Source of the DNA: Ceratopteris richardii
Taxonomy: Eukaryota; Streptophyta; Polypodiopsida; Polypodiales; Pteridaceae
Assembly (NCBI GenBank): GCA_020310875.1
Contig: CM035408.1
Span: 147,655,907 to 147,719,906 of the forward strand
Reading direction: 5' to 3'
Length of the DNA: 64,000 bases
This document shows positions 9,322 through 20,407 of this stretch, one piece after another. The notes under the pieces are model-generated. The model had not been told where the DNA came from. It saw only the letters and a list, made by a program, of their open reading frames with translations, and made no database searches. Position 1 is the stretch's first letter. Every line of letters starts with the position of its first letter. Made by a program: the position numbers and the translations under genes.

Positions 9322-12188
9322 TTGGCGCAAATTAACCTGCAACGTAATGGAGCATACCTAGATAAAGAGGGGACTATATATGTAGTCACCACTCTTCCTG
9401 ATAGAACCGATGAGTTTGGAAATGTGACTACTGAGACCGAGATGAGTGATATAGAGCAAGGGAACTTAGAGAAAGAGCCAAGAACCCCCCGTGGTAAATC
9501 TGTCTTGACCAGAATCATGACTCCAGAGTGGATTCCACAGGATAATAAAAGCATAGATCTGCTTTTAAATCGAGAAACCGATGAGGCTTTTTGGAGATAT
9601 AAATCTGCTCAACCTCAGGAAGTGAGTGCCCTCACAATCTATGAGTTTAAAGACCCTGATAGCCCCGGCCAAGTAACCTACCTAGACAATGCATCAAAGA
9701 GAATCTTCATGGTCACTGAGCATGGCAGACATGCCTACACATGGAAGGGTGAATTTGTTTTTCCCCAACCAAGGTCTAATGCGTTCTTTAGTCACCAAGG
9801 AGCTGGGACCTCCCAAGCTCATGGAGCTCAAAGAGATAGAAGTAGAGACAAACCTGAGGTAAGTTTTGCCAACTCCCTGGGAAGAGAAAGAACGGGAACG
9901 GAAAGGAATAGAGTGGAACCTGAGAGACATAGAACCCCATGGAACCAAAGGAATGCTGACGATTTTTCTTTGCCAAGGCCGAGAGAACATACTAGGACCC
10001 TGCGACCAACTCAACTGGTGAAGTCCATGAAGAATTATTTCGATGGCACGGGAGACCCTTATGACCATGTGGCAGAATTTCGGCAAGTATTGAAAGCTGA
10101 ATAGGTAGAGGACCTATTCACACAATATAATGCTTTCGGTCTAACCCTTAGGAACACTGCCCTTATGTGGTTTCAACCACTAAACGAGAGGCATTTCAGA
10201 AACATAGACCAGCTCTTAGAGGCATTTATCATTGAGTTTTCTAAGAGTGGAATCAGGCATAACACCTCCTCACTAATTCATAGCTTCAAACAAACACCTC
10301 AAGAGACGGTCAGACTAGCTGGAAGGAGATTTAGGCAGTACCTGGAGAGATGCCCAATGCCGGAGTTACCCACACCAGCCAAACAAGTGGCCTTGTTCTT
10401 AGATGGATTGTTGAGCACCAAGCTCAGGTCATATGTGTATCTGAAGGACCCCAGAACGATAGAAGAGTGCGTGCGAATGTGCATAGACATTGAGGACAAT
10501 CTAGGTGAGGAATTAGAACTATCAAAAATCTATAAGGATTCTGATAGCTCCAGTAACCTGACATCTGGTCAATCCACATCCATTGAGGAACTTGCAGAGA
10601 AGGTAGCTCAAAAACTAGGTGTCTCTAGCAAACAAATTCCGAGATTTGCCCGAGTTAAGCGGTGTTATAATTGTGGCGGTGAACATATGGCAAGTGTATG
10701 TCCCATTATGGCCCAACCCCAGGCGAATCCTAGTAGCCAGTACTGCACCATAGAGCGCAGGTACACCAACCACACTGCACAAGACTGCCCATATAACAAA
10801 CAAACTGTTAGGCAAAATTACCCTCAGCCATATCCACAACATGGCAGATACCAGAATCAATACCCACACAACAATACAACAGACCACAGCAAACATATCA
10901 GCCACCTTATCAAGGGCAGCAGAGACCTCAACCAGTCCTAGTGCAGCAACCCCCTGCTCCAACCAATGTGATCCCAGCGAAATATGCATCTGCTGAAGAA
11001 AATCCGAATAGAGCCATAGTCCCAGTCACCCCATTACTATCAGACAGTGATCCAAGTGACCATAGTTTTGACTCCACACATATTGATAGTCCACAGGCTT
11101 ATTACATGCACTCACCCGAGCATAACGAGTCATACTATTATGAGGACCCAAGTGAAAATAGTGGGGAACCTGAGTATGCTAATGTCATGTTCACAAACCC
11201 CAACTCTAGACCTCAACCTAGGTAGGTAAGACCCCCATTTCCTAGAGGACCATGCTTCAGATGTCAGGGAGATCACCTTATACGTGATTGTCCACTGCCT
11301 GTCCCTACACAACCTCAACCAATAACCATTCAGGGTTTCTGTCAAGACTGCGGGAAAGAACATCTCCTACGAGATTGCCCAAAGAACCCTAATAACATGC
11401 CTAAAATCACTCCTATCAATGTTGTGGGGTTAGTTGTAGACTCCACAGGGAGTGTGACTTCCACTGCACCTGTGCAGGTGATCACAAGAGCCCAGGCACT
11501 ACAACAAAACCAAGGTGTTGGTCAGGAAAAGAGCCCCGAGGTGAGTGAAACAGAGAGCATAACCAAAAAGAGGACTAGAGCCTGGAAGGATAGTCGTGAA
11601 AGAATGAAAAGGCAATCGGCAAAAAAGATAAACGAACTTGAAGAAAGCTTGAGAGAAACCAAGGCAAAAATCATAGAGATCACATCTCAACCACACTCTC
11701 ACACCTTCCCATCGCTACCATCCCCATCACCCTCCATTCCTCCACCCTCTAATACACCCCACGTAACCCACCCACCACCCCGAGTAGGATCAGTATTAGC
11801 TGATCCCACTCCTGAAGGCTTGGACATGATGTTCAAGGCCTACCAGACTCGACTTCAAGAAGGGCCAACAGCTGCAAACCTAGACAAGAGTTACCCTAGA
11901 GCAGATTTAGAGATTGAACGGATGAAAATGTGCATGAAAATGGTAGAACAAGCTCAAGCTATACTTGAGACTAGTCAAAAGTTCAATCAGACAAACTCTG
12001 TCAAATCAGATTTGCACTTCCAAGGCTTACTAGAAAAATTAGAGCAGTTGGTAAACAAACCACAAGTTCCTTTACCTCCACAGGCTCAACCAGTTATTGA
12101 AGGAGGAAGCTCACCACCAATGGGAGCTTATGTTCCTAATTCCACGGATGCTGGAATACCTCCTTCAATTCAACAGTACTCTCAATAG
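9322..12188 (+). pseudogene. G2 gag (capsid, zinc knuckles, spacer), broken
   Basis: Homologous to residues about 110 onward of G3 gag. The retrotransposon gag core lies at about 10000-10500 (PYDHVAEFRQVL, WFQPLN, LIHSFKQTPQETV, YLERCPMPE). Zinc knuckles of the short type CX2CX3HX4C follow: CYNCGGEHMASVC near 10660, CFRCQGDHLIRDC near 11250 and CQDCGKEHLLRDC near 11345. A C-X8-H-X4-C variant (CTIERRYTNHTAQDC) lies near 10745. Lesions: TAG at 10102-10104 where G3 has Gln, a frameshift between about 10820 and 10935, TAG at 11223-11225 and TAG at 12186-12188. Gag would form the particle and bind the RNA. No functional start is visible. Confidence 0.85.
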
Positions 12189-12191
12189 TTC

Positions 12192-13505
12192 TTGCGGGAA
12201 ATACAAGAAGAGAAATGGGCCAAGGAGAAGGGTAATTCCCCTCCTATTCCTGAGATTGATGATCTTCATGATCAATTTCCCCAAGACATTCCATCTATCT
12301 ATGGAGATCAAACAGAGCAACAAGAGGATGAGAGATTAGATTTTGAATCTAATTCTTTACAAGAGTTGCCTCATTTCACAAGCACATGGGAATCTGAATC
12401 TCTCCAGATCAGAGCTCCCACAATATTGGTGAGAAATGAAGACTCAGTGATTCCAAGAAACACTGATGTTGTTAAGAACACTAAGGTTCAATGTCATCTC
12501 ACTGTAGAGGAGCTCCTCAAGGCAAAACTGGAGCTCTGGAATCATGTGAAGGATCAGGTTCCAGAACTTGAATCCAATATACCAAAAGTAGGCTCTAAGC
12601 AAAAAGTTCCAGAGATACCTCTCGACAAGATAGGAGACATGAGCAAAGGTGAAGAAGGTAACACTTATCTTCCGATCACCTATCAAGGTTACACAACCAA
12701 AGCAATTGTGGATTCGGGTGCTGGTGTTGCTATTGCGACCACCTCCTTGTGGAAGCGATGGGGCAAACCCACCTTAAGACCAACAAGAATGAAACTTCAA
12801 ATGGCAGATGGTCATTTTGAAAGACCTCTAGGATTGCTTGAAGGGATAACTCTAACCACTTGTGGTGTAGAGTTTGAACATACATTTGCTATATGTGACT
12901 TTGAGAAAAATAATGTCTACGAGATGATCCTAGGAAGACCCTTCCTACGACAATTGCAAATAGTACAGGATTGGGGAACCAACTCCTTGTACTTACAGCA
13001 CTTAGGGGTCACCACCAAGGTCAATTTGAAGGATTACACCTTCAGAGATGTACCACCCCTACAGTGGAATCCTATCCACAAAGCGAAAGAAGATTCTATC
13101 TCCGTGCATTCTGGAAGTTCACCTGATCCATCCTGGCTGCATGAAGATACTCACTTGTGGATGTGCAAGGTCGTAGAGGAAGAGGAAAAGCGCCTAAAAG
13201 CGAGAGAAGAAGGAACTTCCCCAGGAGATAGACCAATGAAAGACCCAACCTATACACCGATGATATTTCCAGATGAGGAATTTGAGCCTCATGGTTGGGC
13301 AGAAATCTTAGCTACCATGGACATTGCAGTCAATGAAGAACAATGGACAGCTCATTGTGATGAGGAGGGTTATGATATCTTAGTGTTCATGTGTCAGCCC
13401 CTGTTGGAAGAATGTGATCCTAGTGAGTTCATAGAAGAAGAAGAGAATGACGATGATCTAGAATCCATTGTGATGGATACTTTGACTCAGAGGAACACTA
13501 CTTAG
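12192..13505 (+). pseudogene. G2 first retropepsin (PR1) and linker to RT
   Basis: Continues the gag frame after the TAG at 12186. The aspartic protease motif is IVDSGAGVAIATTS with the catalytic Asp at 12711-12713, followed by the second conserved element MILGRPFLRQ near 12920. This ILGRPF ending is the form usual before RT in Athila/Tat-type elements. A long acidic linker (PHGWAEILATMDIAVNEEQW) leads toward RT. Compared with G1 and G3, four bases are missing near 13480-13490, so the frame ends at 13505 while pol goes on in another frame. The protease would cut the polyprotein. Confidence 0.87.
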
Positions 13506-13516
13506 AAGACATAGGA

Positions 13517-16500
13517 GTGTTAACCCAAAAAGAAGAAGAACCCCTTGCAAGTATTAAAACGATAAATTCAAAGAAAGGAAGTGAAGGAGGTCAAAAGAAA
13601 AAGAAAAGAAAAGCAGTGAAACAAGAGGAGGAAGAATCATTGTTTGAAGTACCAGAAAATTTCAAGAAATATGAAGTGGAAGACCAAAAAATCTTGGTAC
13701 GGATGCCTAAGAGAGAGGCCATTGTAGGAGAAGCATATGACAATAAAGAAAAGACCAAAAAAATTGTAGTGACCATTGAAGGGAACGAAGAACGATGTAC
13801 GTACATAGGAGATGACCTAAGTGCAAAAGAAGAAGCAGAGCTTGTAGCTCTATTAAGGGAATATAGGGATGTGTTCGCATGGCACTATAGAGACTTGAAA
13901 GGAGTAGATCCAGAGATTTGCTCTCATACGATTCCGATGACCGCTGATGCCAAGCCCACCAAACAAAAGCCCTACACATATAATGACAATTATGCAGCCA
14001 AAATAAAGGAGGAAATTGACAGGCTGATTGAAGCTGGATTCATCTATGAGATTGAGCACACTGAATGGGTGTCCCCCATTGTAGTGGTGCCCAAGAAGAA
14101 TGGGAAATTGCGAGTGTGCATTAACCTTAAAAAAGTTAATGCCGCTACGATCAGAGATAGTTATCCACTTCCAATCACCGAACATCTATTGGAGCGTGTT
14201 GCAGGCAAGGAAGTTTATAGCTTCCTTGATGGATTTTCAGGTTACAACCAAGTAGCCATTGCCCCCGAAGATCAACACAAAACAGCCTTTGCCACAGAAT
14301 GGGGAATCTTTGCATTTCGTGTGATGCCATTTGGGCTCACCAATGCACCTGCAACATTCCAAAGGCTCATGTGTCATGTCTTCAAAGAGTTCTTGCGAAA
14401 GAGCTTAGAAGTATATGTGGATGATTTATGCGCTCATTCCCAAGAAAGAAGTTACCACATCCCTGAGCTCAGACAAATCTTCAACAAGTGTAGAGATTAT
14501 CGAGTGTGTCTGAACCCGGAGAAGTGTGTGTTCATGGTACGACAAGGTAAGATCTTAGGTCACATTGTTTCTAAGAATGGAATTTCAACAGATGAAGACA
14601 AGGTAAGAGCGATAGCCGAGTTACCAAGACCAAGAAATGTTAAAGAGGTACAAGCCTTTATGGGCCATTGTGGATATTACCGTAGGTTTATCCACATGTA
14701 TGCCATCATAGCTAAACCTCTTTATGGGTTGTTAACAAATTTTGAGTGGAACGAGGAATGCGAGAATTCCTTCAACGAGCTGAAAAGACGTTTGTGCACA
14801 GCACCAATATTGACTACTCCGGATTGGAGCAAACCCTTCCATGTCCATGTAGATGCCTCCAATCATGCAATAGGATGTGTGCTAGCACAACCCACAGGTG
14901 AAGGAAACCTAGATTTGCCGATAGCATATGCTAGTAGGCAATTAAATGCAGCTGAGCGAAATTATACCACAACGGAGAGGGAAGGCTTAGGTATGGTATA
15001 TGCTGTGAAGAAGTTTAGACACTATCTATTGGCCAATAAGTTCAAGTTTTTCATTGATCATCAAGCTTTACTATATTTGGTCAATAAACCTTGCAATACA
15101 GGCCGCTTAGGAAGATGGTTCCTCTTACTAATGGAATACGACTTTGAAGTTGTTGTCAAGAAAGGTAGAACCCATCTTAGGGCAGACCATCTTTCTCGCA
15201 TCACTTCAGGAGAGCCACCGCAAGGAGTGTCTGATGAATTACCCGATGCTTATCTGTTCAATTTAGAAGTTGTTCCTAAATGGGCAAATAAGTTGGTACC
15301 AGTCCTAACCTTCGGGCCTGCAAATAAAAATGTGAAAACAAGCAAAGAGGAAATTGTAAAATCACTAAAGTATCAAATATTGGCCGGAAGTGTGTACAAG
15401 CAAGATACCGAGGGCGTATTAGCTTGTTGTGTCGAGGACGATGAACATACTAGTTGGTTGCAACAAGCCCATGAGGGATTGCTAGGAAATCACTACTCTA
15501 AACAACGAACATTGCAGAATCTAAGACACTTAGGAGTGTATTGGCCTAGCATGGACAAAGAAATACAAGAGTGGATCCACAATTGTCCAGTGTGCCAGAA
15601 GAGACCCCCAGTGGAACATGCCACTCTTTATCACGTGTCATTAATCCCAGATTGGAGTGCTCCATTGGTCGAGTTCATGAGATCGGGAGCATTACCCAAT
15701 CAGGCTAGTCTTGCAAGAAAACGGAGCATGGAGCAGGAGGCTCAAGACTATGCCTTAGTAGGAGACAACCTATATCGAAGAGGCAAGGATGGTTACCTAA
15801 GACTGTGCATTCATGAATCAGACTATTTGAAAGTCTTAGAAACTGCACACAACGGTGCTGCAGGTGGACACTTTGGGCCTGACAGAGTAATTAAGACCAT
15901 TCTATTCTCAGGACTTTGGTGGCCCACTCTTCATATAGATGCACATACTTATGTGAAGAAATGTGACACATGCCAACGTGCCCAACATCCTATAAGAAAA
16001 GATGAAATGCCTTTAAGGCCAATGATGGGAGGACGTGCATTTTCAAAGTGGGGTATAGACTTTGTAGGTCCCATCAACCCCCCAGCTAGAAACTCCCATG
16101 CAGAATACATTATTGTAGCCACAGATTACCTTACAAAGTGGGTGGAAGTAAAAGCCACAACAAAGAATGATGCTCAAACGACGGCTAAGTTCTTATTCGA
16201 AAATGTGTTCACTAGATATGGGTTACCAATAGAGTTGGTTAGTGATAGAGGTACGCACTTCTTGAATGAGGTCATTGAAAATCTCCTTCAAGAATTCATG
16301 GTGATACATAAGAAGTCTGCCCCCTATCACCCACAAGCTAACGGACAAGCCGAGAGCACGAATAAGATCCTATGTAACGTATTGACGAAGCTTGTAAATA
16401 ATAAACGCTCTGATTGGGACAAACAACTTCATCATGCTGTTTGGGCATACCGAGTTGCCTACAAAACGGTACTCAATGCCACCCCATTTCAGATGGTCTT

Positions 16501-17446
16501 CGGACAAAATGTGGTGCTACCATTAGATTTCCTAATTCCAGCCTTAAGAGTAGCACAAGAGCATGAGTGGAATGGACATGAGTTGTCCTCTAGGATCTTT
16601 GATCTAGAACATTTAGGTGAGACGAGGTTACGAGCAGCAGCAGGCATCTATGCTGCAAAGAAACGGCAAAAGGCATACTTTGATGCCCATGTGAAGGATA
16701 AGGGCTTGAAAGCAAAAGATCTAGTTTTAGTCTACACATTGAAACAACACGCAAGGAAGCTAGAAAAGCGAGGCTACGGACCTATGATCATCAATAGGAT
16801 CTCCACGAGTGGAGCAGTACAATTAGCCACTTTAGAGGGTGATGTTCTCCCAAACTATATTAGCGGATGCAGAGTCAAGCTGTATCAGGAACCCCTCACG
16901 GAGGAAATGCTAAGTCGACTCAACACTGCTAAGCAACGTAAAGAGGAGGAAAAACGAATTCGAGAAGAAGCACAGGCAGAGGCCTTAGAGCGTATCAGAC
17001 GAATGAAGTTGAGGAGACAAGGGAGGGATCAGCCTGTGACTGACACTCAAGAGTCTCCAGGCTATCACATGGCCATGTGTGAGACTTCAGGTGAACGTAT
17101 CCATAAGATAGTGGACCGACGACCTTTTGTGACCCTAGAAATAGGACAAAGAGACAACACAACAAGCGTGAGAGCTTTAATTGATTCAGGAGCAGCCACA
17201 AGTGCAGTTCGGCTTTCTTATTGCCAGCAACTGCAATTGGAGGTAAAACCCCTAGAAGCATATCTGATAGGATTAGGAGGTGTTGAAACCCCTTGCATGG
17301 GAGAGGTGGATCTTCCCCTCTACATACAAGAGGTCCTCATGCCAGCAAAAGTGCTAGTGTGTGAAGACGAGGATCTGACCGAACCTCTTGTCTTAGGCCA
17401 AGACTGGATCTATGATCACGCAGTCAACCTCAACCTAAGAAGTTGA
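13517..17446 (+). CDS. G2 pol: RT, RNase H, two H2C2 domains, integrase, second retropepsin
   Basis: Open for 1,309 codons, entered by the frameshift above rather than from an ATG. Reverse transcriptase: WVSPIVVVPKKNGKLRV, FLDGFSGYNQV, MPFGLTNAPATFQ, catalytic YVDD at 14414-14425. RNase H: HVDASNHAIGC, TTTEREGL, IDHQALLYL, RADHLSR. Then two successive H2C2 zinc-binding domains (AHEGLLGNH...CPVC, about 15460-15600; AHNGAAGGHF...CDTC, about 15840-15975). Integrase core: GIDFVGP, SDRGTHF, QAEST (D, D, E), with a C-terminal GYGPMIINRIS. Finally a second retropepsin: ALIDSGAATSA (Asp at 17183-17185) and VLGQDWI. No chromodomain. The stop at 17444-17446 (TGA) is in-frame with a further 140 codons homologous to G1, so it is probably a mutation. 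Confidence 0.93.
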   Translation: MLTQKEEEPLASIKTINSKKGSEGGQKKKKRKAVKQEEEESLFEVPENFKKYEVEDQKILVRMPKREAIVGEAYDNKEKTKKIVVTIEGNEERCTYIGDDLSAKEEAELVALLREYRDVFAWHYRDLKGVDPEICSHTIPMTADAKPTKQKPYTYNDNYAAKIKEEIDRLIEAGFIYEIEHTEWVSPIVVVPKKNGKLRVCINLKKVNAATIRDSYPLPITEHLLERVAGKEVYSFLDGFSGYNQVAIAPEDQHKTAFATEWGIFAFRVMPFGLTNAPATFQRLMCHVFKEFLRKSLEVYVDDLCAHSQERSYHIPELRQIFNKCRDYRVCLNPEKCVFMVRQGKILGHIVSKNGISTDEDKVRAIAELPRPRNVKEVQAFMGHCGYYRRFIHMYAIIAKPLYGLLTNFEWNEECENSFNELKRRLCTAPILTTPDWSKPFHVHVDASNHAIGCVLAQPTGEGNLDLPIAYASRQLNAAERNYTTTEREGLGMVYAVKKFRHYLLANKFKFFIDHQALLYLVNKPCNTGRLGRWFLLLMEYDFEVVVKKGRTHLRADHLSRITSGEPPQGVSDELPDAYLFNLEVVPKWANKLVPVLTFGPANKNVKTSKEEIVKSLKYQILAGSVYKQDTEGVLACCVEDDEHTSWLQQAHEGLLGNHYSKQRTLQNLRHLGVYWPSMDKEIQEWIHNCPVCQKRPPVEHATLYHVSLIPDWSAPLVEFMRSGALPNQASLARKRSMEQEAQDYALVGDNLYRRGKDGYLRLCIHESDYLKVLETAHNGAAGGHFGPDRVIKTILFSGLWWPTLHIDAHTYVKKCDTCQRAQHPIRKDEMPLRPMMGGRAFSKWGIDFVGPINPPARNSHAEYIIVATDYLTKWVEVKATTKNDAQTTAKFLFENVFTRYGLPIELVSDRGTHFLNEVIENLLQEFMVIHKKSAPYHPQANGQAESTNKILCNVLTKLVNNKRSDWDKQLHHAVWAYRVAYKTVLNATPFQMVFGQNVVLPLDFLIPALRVAQEHEWNGHELSSRIFDLEHLGETRLRAAAGIYAAKKRQKAYFDAHVKDKGLKAKDLVLVYTLKQHARKLEKRGYGPMIINRISTSGAVQLATLEGDVLPNYISGCRVKLYQEPLTEEMLSRLNTAKQRKEEEKRIREEAQAEALERIRRMKLRRQGRDQPVTDTQESPGYHMAMCETSGERIHKIVDRRPFVTLEIGQRDNTTSVRALIDSGAATSAVRLSYCQQLQLEVKPLEAYLIGLGGVETPCMGEVDLPLYIQEVLMPAKVLVCEDEDLTEPLVLGQDWIYDHAVNLNLRS

Positions 17447-18316
17447 CTTCTTCAGGCTTGGGTAGGCCAAAGCCGTCTCACGATTGAATTAGAAAATCAA
17501 GCACTCAAACCAATAGAACAGGCACAAACTCCTGGTCCCTCCAGGAATCCACATGAAGATAACAATGTTGTTCTTGTACAAACTTCTATGGTGGAGAGGA
17601 TTGTCAATCTTACTAAAGGTACAGGAGCCAATATGGAGTTCCTAACTGATCCAAAGAAGATTCTAGACGAGCAGACCAAACATCACTCGACACGAAGGAG
17701 GCTGCTGATCAAGAGGCAGGAGCACCAACCCGTGCAACACGGAGCATCTCGTGGCGCGAAGCAGATCTGGATACGCAAGGATGGGAAACCCACAACTCTA
17801 ATAGCAGACTCTCAAGGAGACAAGAAACGAGCCTCACCGTCAAGGAACAAAGTGAAGAAGCCCCCCTAGGATAACCCCTAGGCATACCATTTCTATTTGG
17901 GTTCCTAAGCGGTCAATGAAGGCCACCCCTAATGCTAGACAGATATGGGTGCCCAAGGCTTGCTTACAAGCCCAAATTACTTCACCTTCAGGCACTAGGA
18001 TGAAGCAACTTTCACAAACACTCGTGGCCAACTACTCAAAAAATGAAAAGAGACCTACACCTCTCACTATCTCCACTCCCATCAACTCTAGGAATGTCTG
18101 GAAATGGGTACCCAAAAGGTCCCAAATACATCACACTCTCATCCAAAAATCTTCACCTGTCTTTAGCTCTAAGAGCTACGACTCCTCTATCAAAGTGTGG
18201 AGAATTAAACTGTGTAGTAAACCCCCTGACCCAATTCTGTAAATCCGTCCACACTAACACAGGAGCATTCTGAGCCCATTGCATAACCAAAGTATGCATC
18301 TAGGATGACACTGACC
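17447..18316 (+). pseudogene. G2 pol tail with IWVPK-type repeats
   Basis: The pol frame resumes after TGA 17444-17446 and runs to TAG 17867-17869, where a C-run (about 17860-17866) marks a frameshift; it then continues in another frame to about 18240. The tail is rich in Lys, Arg, Gln and Ser and has repeated tryptophan motifs: KQIWIRK near 17760, ISIWVPKR near 17900, RQIWVPK near 17940, WKWVPKR near 18095. The same motif occurs in G1 and G3 at the same place. Near 18288-18316 is AAAGTATGCAT, a piece of the block that G3 has at 32000-32040. Function unknown; a nucleic-acid or host-protein contact is possible. Confidence 0.75.
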
Positions 18317-18433
18317 TTTAATCACCACTCACACCTATCACAAACACTTCACCACTAACCACTGACCTCCGGGATTGTCATGTTAGTATTGTGAAGGGAA
18401 CACCATTACATCTTGTTTCCTATGCAACACTAA

Positions 18434-18455
18434 TGTGCCTTTCTTCTTCCAGCAG
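18434..18455 (+). promoter_or_regulatory. Candidate 3' splice site before the third gene of G2
   Basis: GTGCCTTTCTTCTTCCAG, a pyrimidine tract with AG at 18451-18452 (a second AG three bases on), 20 bases before the ATG at 18473. G3 has a similar site before its third gene. It suggests a spliced subgenomic RNA, as for env-like genes, but no donor was identified. Confidence 0.5.
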
Positions 18456-18472
18456 ATAAGCAACCTGCTCTC

Positions 18473-20407
18473 ATGGCAACAGCGGCAGGCACAAGCTCTC
18501 AGGCAGGCTCTGGTGCTCCAATCAATTGGGATGCCATGCCGGTGGAGGCCCCACCAACAGCTTGGCCTGAGGAGTTCGTAAATGTGTGGAGAATTCCTAT
18601 TCCAGATCCACCAAATGGCCTAACCGAAAGAGTAAAGGGGCATTCTCACTGGTTCAATGAGATGCCAGGAGATTTGGGAGACGCGGATCACATATGGGAA
18701 TCCAAGATGGAATGTGGAGGAGTGTGGTGGACCTTCCAGTTCTTCTTACGAGAATTCGAAGCATTGCAAAATGCAGCTCCACTTCAAGATATCTGGCAAA
18801 AAGCAGGATTACAAACTTATTTCAGTGGAGCTCTGCCTAAACCCGATTTCCTCAGGTGCTACTACCTAATTGCCACGCTGAAGCCGACAGGAGATAAAGA
18901 TCATTCAGGCACATTTTGGGTGCCCTCCTTGTCAAATCTAGAGGAAATGAGGAAGTTCGAATTGAATGTTACTTTAATCAGGGAAGCACTTCAGATGTAT
19001 GGCACGCATGTACCTTCTGACTGCGACCCCTTGATACCTGAGTCGATGAAAAGCAATAGAATCAAGAAGCTAAAAGAAATGTGCGCCCTCACCCCCAACA
19101 TCGCCATACCTTTGCGGATGTGCCTCCAACACTTCGCATTCCCAGCTCAGGACCGTTTCACCCAACCCCACAAGAAAATATGGTATGGGCTATATCTAGC
19201 AGAGACTGGGAGCTTGCCCATTAAGATGCCTGTATGGATCTTGGACCAAGCGTATGAGGCAGGCAAGCGGGGAGTGAGGAAGCCTACTCTACATGGCTGT
19301 TGTGCGCTTACAAGAATTATCTATAGATGTCTTGCATATGATGTGCCAGTTGCCAGAGCCCTAAAGTATGCACAACTGGAGTTGTTCAAAGGGCGGAAGT
19401 CAGGGAGCCAGCCTGCAAAACGAATGCGTGGATCGCTCTCCCAGGTAATGATCCCTCAAGAGGCCACAACTGAAGCTTCTCCCAGACCAGAAGCTCAGGT
19501 CGCACCTTTCACGATCCATCTTCAAGGAGTTCAAGCTGGGGAGGTGGCACAACCCGCTCCATCTGCCCCTCCACTACCTACCGATGCAGAGTTTGCATCT
19601 ATGGCCACCTTCACAGAGGATCCAAACTTTGATTTTGAAAGATTCTTGCAGACGGTCCCTCTATCAGACAGTGAAGATTCCCCTGACAATGTTGATCTGG
19701 GAGCATCAGTCCAAAGAGAACAGCCACGGGGCGAGACCAGCAGAGTACATGGGGAAGAAGTAGCACAACATCCTCATGACCCAAATACACAAGTTCAGGA
19801 AGGTGCACAAAGAAATGAACCAGAAGACAGTGAAGAGGAGGCCCTTGCCTACACGGCACAACTCAAACGGCTATACAAAACGATCAAGCAGGTACAGAGA
19901 AGACATAAGATGACAGAAGAGGCGAATAGAGCTCTAGTGAACCAGATGCTTCAAACCGAGAATGTCGACTCACATTTTGTGGAATCATTGAATCTATTGG
20001 CAGAGACATGTGGGATCGGGGAAGCATTGAGGACAATGGTCTATCGGGAAAACCCTATCTATGATCAACAAAGGATTGATACACGGCCACAACGAGGGAA
20101 AATGATTCAAATGGAAGTCTCTACTGCCTTGCCCACCACAATTTCAGAGGATGTTCACATGACGAGCCCAAGTCCCGCTGACGAACAAGATGTAATTACT
20201 CAGGTACCCTCTCCACCGTCACCTTCCATTCAACCCTTAGAACCCTTCTCCACTAGCCTTTCTGAACAACCGATGTCCACCCATCATGAAACCATTGTAC
20301 ACACCTCTGTTTTTACATCCTTCCCTTTACCTACATCCATCACTTCCACCCAAAATTTTGAACCTCACACCGGTCATCCGGCCACCGATCAAACCATAAT
20401 AGATCAC
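18473..20407 (+). pseudogene. G2 third gene, 5' part (N-terminal domain and acidic spacer)
   Basis: Starts at ATG 18473 (MATAAGTSSQAG) and is open for exactly 645 codons up to the insertion of G3. Residues about 55-290 form a probably globular, Trp-rich domain (HSHWFNEMPGD, WQKAGLQTYF, KPDFLRCYYL, LHGCCALTRIIYRCL) with counterparts in G3 (KGHWFRDE, LKKAGIHKYFEL, YKPDFQRC, NGTTALTIMIYHAL). A basic patch AKRMRG and a long acidic, proline-rich spacer follow. No signal peptide or membrane span is visible, so envelope identity is not supported. It sits between pol and the 3' LTR, where Athila elements hold an env-like gene. Not recognised as any named family. Confidence 0.8.
20403..20407. repeat. 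Target-site duplication of G3, left copy (ATCAC)
   Basis: ATCAC here and GTCAC at 37350-37354, one mismatch. Taking out G3 and one copy keeps the third gene of G2 in the same reading frame (18473 frame continues at 37355), which supports the boundary. Confidence 0.85.

Noticed and set aside
13591..14185. Minus-strand frames opposite G2 pol
   Set aside because: Shadows of the RT gene; they are antisense to conserved RT motifs.
18473..20407. Envelope gene (by position after pol)
   Set aside because: No signal peptide, no hydrophobic membrane segment, no furin-like site; basic and coiled-coil features fit an internal protein better.
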